Part shown: in pieces, positions 59,353 through 64,000 of the stretch | Layout of the letters: each line of letters starts with the position of its first letter | How positions within the stretch are numbered: the first letter of the stretch is position 1 | Assembly (NCBI GenBank): GCA_951802195.1 | Contig: OX637622.1 | Span: 930,001-994,000 of the forward strand | DNA from: Tausonia pullulans | Lineage: Eukaryota > Basidiomycota > Tremellomycetes > Cystofilobasidiales > Mrakiaceae | Length of the DNA stretch: 64,000 nt | Direction: 5' to 3' | The notes under the pieces: generated by a model | The model's input: only the letters and a program-made list of their open reading frames with translations | The model's database searches: none | What the model was told of the DNA's origin: nothing | Translations under genes and position numbers: made by a program

Positions 59353-62300
59353 CTATCGCATCCGATCGGCGAGCCCACCCCCTCTTCCTCCACCCTTCTG
59401 CTGATGCGAGCGACCCCAGCCAGAAGTGATCCGATCTGCGAGCGTCGTTGTCTGCTCGATTCGCCGACTGAGCGCTACAGAAGGGTTCACGAGTGGCGCC
59501 GGCTCAGGCCGAGGAGAAAACGCGGCGCTGCTGCCGAGCCGGGAAAGGAGCTTGCCAGAGGGGGCGGATGGCAGGGAGGTGGGAAGTGAGGGAAGCGAGG
59601 AAGGAGGAGGAGAAGGAGGAGAAGGAGGAGGGAGAGGAACAGGAGGAGAGGGGTTGAGGAGCTTCTCGCCTCCACGGCGACCGCCAACGTCGGGGAGAGA
59701 GTTGCGGGAGGGGGGCTGTTCTTGCTGTGTGCTGCTGGGCTGCTGCTGCACTTGCCCTTGTTCTTGCTGTTGTATCTGGTGCTGTGGCCACTGCTGAGAG
59801 GTGGTGGACTGCTGGGAGGCGGCAGACTGCGATTGTTGTTGGGGCTGGCCCCGCTGCTGCGGTAGCTGAGATTGCTTCTCCGGCTTCTGCTTCTCAGAAG
59901 GCGCTGGCATCGGAGAAGGCTTCGATGGCCCGCCTTTCTGCCGGTCGCGATGAACAGAACCCTGCTTGCCGCCAACAGTCCTTTCCTGGAGAAGCGGCGA
60001 AAGAAGCTGCTCCTGCTTCACACCGAGCAGCGGCTCGATCTTGACCGGGGCGGCGGAGAGATCCATAGGTTCCGAGGGAGGCTCTATCTTGACAGACGGG
60101 AGTGGCAGCGTGTCTGGGGTAGGGAGACGACGAGGCCGATTGGAGGGAGGAGGAGAGTTGCAACGCGGTGGTGAGGGAGGACGGGGACGCTTGCTGGCGA
60201 AGGACGCAGATGCAGCTGGAGGGGCATCACCTACGGGGGCTGCAGAGGCAATGGCCACTTGGGCTGAATGAGGCGGAAGGGAGGTCGAACTGCCAGTGGA
60301 GGAAGAGTCGGACTGTAAAGGAGCTAGGGCAAAGAGAGACGCCATAGGCGCAGACGCTACGGGAGCAGGAGCCGACCGATGCGGTGGTACTCGCTGTTTA
60401 AGTCGTTCCTCCCATGTCTTGCGCTGTGCTTCCCAACTGTGCTCTTCCTGCTCGAGCCGCATGTCCCTCAGAGCATCAGCCCTTGCCAGCTCGACAACCC
60501 GCTTCCTCGCCCGCTCCTGCTCTTCCATCCGCTCCTCCTCCAACTTCGCTAGTCGATCCTTGACGGCCGCTAGCGCCCGCTCAGCCTCGATGAGCTCCCG
60601 GACGAGTTCCCTCTCGGTCGTCCGACGGGCAACGTCCCGCTCGACCTGCGCCTGCATCTCCCTCGCGCGCGCTTCTTGCAGCGCCTTGGTCTCTAGTCGA
60701 TCTGCCTCAAGCTTCTGCGAGCGTGCGAGCTCGGCTGCGGCCCACTCGGCGTCGAGATCGGGTGTGAATTTCGTCCGTGCCGCTGTCGATGCCACAGTCG
60801 ATGCCGTTGTGGTGGTCGTCTGAGCCGCCTTCGCTGCCTCGGCCGCCGCCGCCACCTTTCTCAACTTCTTCCTCTCTGCTTTGGTCAGCGGAGGCTGCTG
60901 CTGCCGCTGAGACTGAGGCTGGGCTGGGGGTACCCCCCTGAGCTCCTGCTGCTCCTTCTTGATCAACTTCTCCTTTTCCTCCGCTTTTACAGCCGCCTTC
61001 TCTGCTTCAGCAGCCTCAACGAGCGCCTGCGCCTTCTCCTTCTCCGCCGCCTCCCTCGCCTGTTGGTGCTGATCCTCTTTGAGGCGATGGGCCCTGAGCT
61101 GGACTTGAAGCTCCTTCTCTTTGGCCTCAGCGGCGGCTTTGGCGGCCGTTGCTGCTTCAGCTGCTTTGGCTGTTTCGGTTTCGGCGTCGGCTGTTGCCTT
61201 CGCTCTGGCTTCCTCCTCGAGAGCCTCAGCCTTAGCATTGGTCGCTGCTGCCTGCTCAGCCTGCTTCTTCTTCTCGGCAGCAGCAGCGGCAGCCTCCCGC
61301 TCCCTTTCCCGCTCATTCTCCCGTTCCCTTTCCCTCTCCTTCTCCTGCTCGCGTTCACGTTCCAGCTCCAGCTCCCTCTTCTGCTCTTGCTCCCTGTCCT
61401 TCGCCGGCACAGCTACTGCGCGCTCGGTCGAAGAAGACAAAGCTGGGGAGACGGGCCGAGAAGAGGCCGGCGCCGGAGAGGCGCTCGTGATGGTAGCGGC
61501 GGATTGGGGCCTCAGCTCGAGGGAGATGGTGCGTCTCGGTGGGGAGGAGGAGGTCGGTGTAAGGGAATTGGCCGATGGTGGAGGAGCAGTTGGATGATAA
61601 GCAGAAGGTGGAGGAGGACCCGTGCGAGAAGAAGGAAGAGGGGGCGGAAGACCTCGCCTCCTCATCGAAGAAGGTGGAAGAGGAGGCGAAGTCGACGCTG
61701 GGATCCGCATTCGATCTACCAGAGGTCTCACTCTGACTGGAGAGGGCGACCTTCGACGAACCAGCGGTGGACCGTCGCCGGGAGAAGGCCACCTCCGATG
61801 ATGGGGCAAGTCGTAGAAGCTCTGTGGCCTATCATGGTATCTCCCTGGAGGAGGCAACCGCGATCGACGAGGCGAATGCGAGCTGTGCCTTTCCCCTCGA
61901 AGAGGAGGAGGGGACCGAGAACGGAATCCTCTCGAGTCAGGAGGTAAGCCCATCCGTGCTCCAAGAGGACGCGAGCGGATGGGAGGAGGGGGTGAGAAGG
62001 ATCTCTGAGGCCGGTAGTAGTCCGAATGGCGGCCCGTCCATCCGGCGCCCGCGCCAGTGCTCGGAGGGAACGGTCGTCGAAAGTCTGGATCGGGCGAGTG
62101 CGAGATGCGGCGCTGTAGAGGGATGCGCGATGGAGGGGACCAGGAGCGAGAGCGAGAGCGAGCGCGAGGAGGGTAGCTGTCGCCGAAGCTGCGACGATGG
62201 GGAGGTGGTGAGGAGCCCGGAGGAGGGGAGAAATGTCGGTGCAAGGGAAGAGGCCGAGGGGGAGGCGACCGTGACCGGGAACGAAGACGAGGAAGCATCT

Positions 62301-62970
62301 GGTGGGAAGAGTGGGGCCGGAATCCTCCTGACTGACCCCCGCCTTGGGGTCGAGAGAAGATAGGCTGGACTGCAGGCGGCGGGAGCGGAACCGGAGGAGG
62401 AAGGGAAGAGGCGTTCGCGGCCAGCATCCGCTGCTGGACGTAAGCGGGCGGGGAGCGACTGCGTCCACGAGCGTTGTTGCTTGGTATGGGCACGATGGGG
62501 GCTTCCTTAGCAGTTGGAGGGGGTACTGCCCAGTGCGACAATGGGGGCGATGCAAAGCCAGAGACCGGACGCGACGCGTATGATGAAACATCGGTCGAGA
62601 CCGCCCATTTGGACTTGCTCCCACGACTGTCGTTGTTGGTGCCTTGCGTTATCACCGCGGCTGCCGGCTGGGGCACTTGGGAGGAGCCATAGAAGCGTGA
62701 GACGATATTGGACGAAGACGAGGTCGCGGACATCGGAGGCGGCGGCGTCGTCGAAGCCGGGCCGCTACTAGCGCGAGTGCCGCTCGCCGCTGGGGCCGAA
62801 GCTTCTGAGGCAGGCTTCGGTATTGATGGCGTGAAGTCTGGGATGTTGTTGCGCTCACTCGAGGGGCCGCCCCTCATGCGGGCGAGGAGTCCACTTTGTC
62901 GCTGCTGTTGGTCTGGGCGGGAAGCGCTGGTGCTATTGGAAGCTACTCCTGCTCCTACCTTCCTGGCCAT
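59353..62970 (-). CDS. Large intronless disordered RS/Q-rich protein
   Basis: Single open frame of 1205 codons with no intron, unlike its multi-exon neighbours. Not a recognised family. Residues 1-450: Arg/Ser/Pro-rich with many RSRSPP, SPPPR and RRSPSP units (SR-like). About 520-600: EKEREREREN-type charged repeats, then an Ala/Lys/Glu/Gln helix (about 600-830) likely to form a long coiled coil, with ELVRELIEAERALAAVKDRL and WEAQRKTWEERLKQR. From 900 on: Ser/Pro/Ala-rich, then Gln-rich (QPQQQSQSAASQQSTTSQQW), then a Pro-rich stretch. A short motif of form L(L/A)xR(M/L/I) recurs at both ends: GLLARMRGG near residue 30, and KLLSRLGSS, LADRITSGWG and LADRMR near the C-terminus. The SR-like region suggests an RNA-processing factor, but this is inference. 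Confidence 0.75.
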   Translation of the reverse strand: MARKVGAGVASNSTSASRPDQQQRQSGLLARMRGGPSSERNNIPDFTPSIPKPASEASAPAASGTRASSGPASTTPPPPMSATSSSSNIVSRFYGSSQVPQPAAAVITQGTNNDSRGSKSKWAVSTDVSSYASRPVSGFASPPLSHWAVPPPTAKEAPIVPIPSNNARGRSRSPPAYVQQRMLAANASSLPPPVPLPPPAVQPIFSRPQGGGQSGGFRPHSSHQMLPRLRSRSRSPPPRPLPLHRHFSPPPGSSPPPHRRSFGDSYPPRARSRSRSWSPPSRIPLQRRISHSPDPDFRRPFPPSTGAGAGWTGRHSDYYRPQRSFSPPPPIRSRPLGARMGLPPDSRGFRSRSPPPLRGERHSSHSPRRSRLPPPGRYHDRPQSFYDLPHHRRWPSPGDGPPLVRRRSPSPVRVRPLVDRMRIPASTSPPLPPSSMRRRGLPPPLPSSRTGPPPPSAYHPTAPPPSANSLTPTSSSPPRRTISLELRPQSAATITSASPAPASSRPVSPALSSSTERAVAVPAKDREQEQKRELELEREREQEKERERERENEREREREAAAAAAEKKKQAEQAAATNAKAEALEEEARAKATADAETETAKAAEAATAAKAAAEAKEKELQVQLRAHRLKEDQHQQAREAAEKEKAQALVEAAEAEKAAVKAEEKEKLIKKEQQELRGVPPAQPQSQRQQQPPLTKAERKKLRKVAAAAEAAKAAQTTTTTASTVASTAARTKFTPDLDAEWAAAELARSQKLEADRLETKALQEARAREMQAQVERDVARRTTERELVRELIEAERALAAVKDRLAKLEEERMEEQERARKRVVELARADALRDMRLEQEEHSWEAQRKTWEERLKQRVPPHRSAPAPVASAPMASLFALAPLQSDSSSTGSSTSLPPHSAQVAIASAAPVGDAPPAASASFASKRPRPPSPPRCNSPPPSNRPRRLPTPDTLPLPSVKIEPPSEPMDLSAAPVKIEPLLGVKQEQLLSPLLQERTVGGKQGSVHRDRQKGGPSKPSPMPAPSEKQKPEKQSQLPQQRGQPQQQSQSAASQQSTTSQQWPQHQIQQQEQGQVQQQPSSTQQEQPPSRNSLPDVGGRRGGEKLLNPSPPVPLPPPSPPSPPPSSLPSLPTSLPSAPSGKLLSRLGSSAAFSPRPEPAPLVNPSVALSRRIEQTTTLADRITSGWGRSHQQKGGGRGGGLADRMR

Positions 62971-63553
62971 CTGGACAGGGCAGGTTAGCTATGAAAGCCT
63001 GTGTTACTTGAGCTCTGGAAATTCACTTGATGGGGAGTTTGGTGAGAAGACTGCAATCACGGGAACAGAAAGAGTGGTGGTTGTCGAGCGCTGATTGATC
63101 AACAGGTCGGAGAAACACAAGGGAAGGACAAGCGAGGTCGAACCTCCCCCGCCCTGCCCTGCCTTCTCTTCTCCAAGCTTGCTGCGGAGAGGAAGGTTGC
63201 GTTCGGGCTGCATTCTCGATGTGAAATCTACGACAAGGCCCTCTCCTCTCGCGCACTCGGCATCCGAACAAGCCTCGCTCATGCAGCTTCAAATTGTCAC
63301 GCATTCAGCTCGTGGAGGAATCTTGGATGAGGCTCCGAAGCGACGAGCATCCTTGTTCCTCCATCAGCTCCGCCCCGAACAACTTTCCTCCGCCCCTCGC
63401 TTTTAAGGCACAAGGGACAGCGCCTCGCATCCTCGCCACCTTGTGATCCAATGAAGAAGCTGAGAGAGAGGAAGGGCCATTGGCCGCCGACGCCCATCAT
63501 CCCGCGCGCGTCCATATTGACGATCGACCAGTCACCAGATTCTCCTGTCTTAC
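62971..63553. promoter_or_regulatory. Divergent intergenic region
   Basis: About 580 bp between the disordered-protein gene and the second PalI-like copy. No motif named, no gene seen. Confidence 0.35.
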
Positions 63554-64000
63554 ATGGCTCCTCCACCTATCCTCTACGGCGGTCTGATCCTCCTTCTGGG
63601 GGCAGCCATCCTTCTGTGCGACTACTCGCTCTTTCGCTCGCCCTCCCTCGTACGGCCAATATGTTGACCGCTCTGTCTTTATGTCTCTCTGGCAGCTGGC
63701 TCATCACCTTCTCGACGCCCTATCTCAAAATGATCTACTTCCTCGAGAGCAACAATCCCAATGGCGGGTCTGCTCGGTTCGGCGTGTACGTTGCCGCTCG
63801 ATTGTCGCTTGTTTGGCCCTCCACGGCTCCGAGTCCTCATTTGACACCCCCTGCCGCCTCGGCTTCCCTCGCTCTCCCTCAGCTACGGCTGGTGTGTCCC
63901 CAATGTATGCAACCCCAATGCCCCACCTAGGGGCATCTCCCTCGCCTGGTCCTGGACGCCTCAGATTCCCGGTGGGCGGACCTTGACTCGGGCGCTAGGG
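63554..64000 (+). CDS. PalI/SUR7-like membrane protein, copy 2, cut by window edge
   Basis: Paralogue of the gene at 58244. Exons 63554-63615, 63696-63785 and 63893 to the edge join in the same phases as copy 1: intron 1 falls in the same Leu codon (CT|C), and intron 2 inside the first residues after ARFG. Protein: MAPPPILYGGLILLLGAAIL, LWLITFSTPYLKMIYFLESN, NPNGGSARFGVYGWC, VPNVCNPNAPPRGISLAWSW and TPQIPGGRTLTRAL. Compared with copy 1 (LWLITFSTPFLK, ARFGVFGWC, DPQIPGGATLTRSL) the similarity is strong in TM1 and the cysteine loop; the loop between them is longer here and holds an extra cysteine. TM2-4 lie beyond the window. Confidence 0.85.

Overview
The window looks like nuclear DNA of a basidiomycete fungus, most likely a GC-rich red yeast of the Pucciniomycotina (Rhodotorula/Rhodosporidium/Sporobolomyces type). 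Grounds: most protein-coding genes are cut by many short introns (mostly about 50-110 nt, GTGAGT/GTGCGT-like donors, a CTGAC/CTGAT-like branch site close to a YAG acceptor). Coding exons are GC-rich, genes are dense on both strands, and the families are fungal (Atg27, bifunctional tryptophan synthase, PalI/SUR7, fasciclin-like and NIPA proteins). I joined the exons by hand from splice signals and reading phase, so most terminal exons are good but some starts are open. Genus is inference.

Layout. 0-7.2 kb: cytochrome b5 (leaves the left edge), a complex I B15/NDUFB4-like subunit, Swi5 and MCM4. 7.8-12 kb: a small putative N-myristoylated charged protein, an unresolved membrane-protein locus and a single-pass membrane protein. 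13.5-15 kb: ribosomal protein uS4 (RPS9), whose start codon I could not find. 15-17.3 kb: no convincing gene. 17.3-24 kb: Atg27, methionine aminopeptidase 2, DPH1 and a cyclic phosphodiesterase, tightly packed. 24-34.8 kb: a serine-rich protein, a tail-anchored protein, a PNK-like kinase, an HSL-type alpha/beta hydrolase and a secreted fasciclin-like protein. 35.9-36.1 kb: a U2 spliceosomal RNA gene on the minus strand in a gene-poor, less GC-rich stretch. 37-44 kb: a secreted N-glycosylated-type protein, a NIPA-type magnesium transporter and bifunctional tryptophan synthase. 44-47 kb: a gene-poor stretch holding a tRNA-Arg(TCT) with a 15-nt intron. 47-57.6 kb: 5-formyl-THF cyclo-ligase, an Ede1/Eps15-like EH-domain endocytic scaffold, and convergent to it a HOOK-type dynein adaptor. 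58-64 kb: two PalI-like membrane proteins on the plus strand flank a 3.6-kb intronless gene for a disordered Arg/Ser/Gln-rich protein; the second PalI copy runs off the right edge.

Most genes are unrelated housekeeping genes in head-to-head or tail-to-tail arrangement, some tail-to-tail pairs being only about 45 bp apart. Local functional echoes are the Ede1/HOOK pair (endocytosis and endosome transport) and the MetAP2/DPH1/RPS9 group (translation). I saw no transposon, CRISPR array, viral element or secondary-metabolite cluster. The most notable material is RNA-level: the U2 gene, very short exons (11, 11 and 15 nt), a probable GC-AG intron, a hidden or split RPS9 start codon, and ACGCGT boxes inside the first introns of MCM4.
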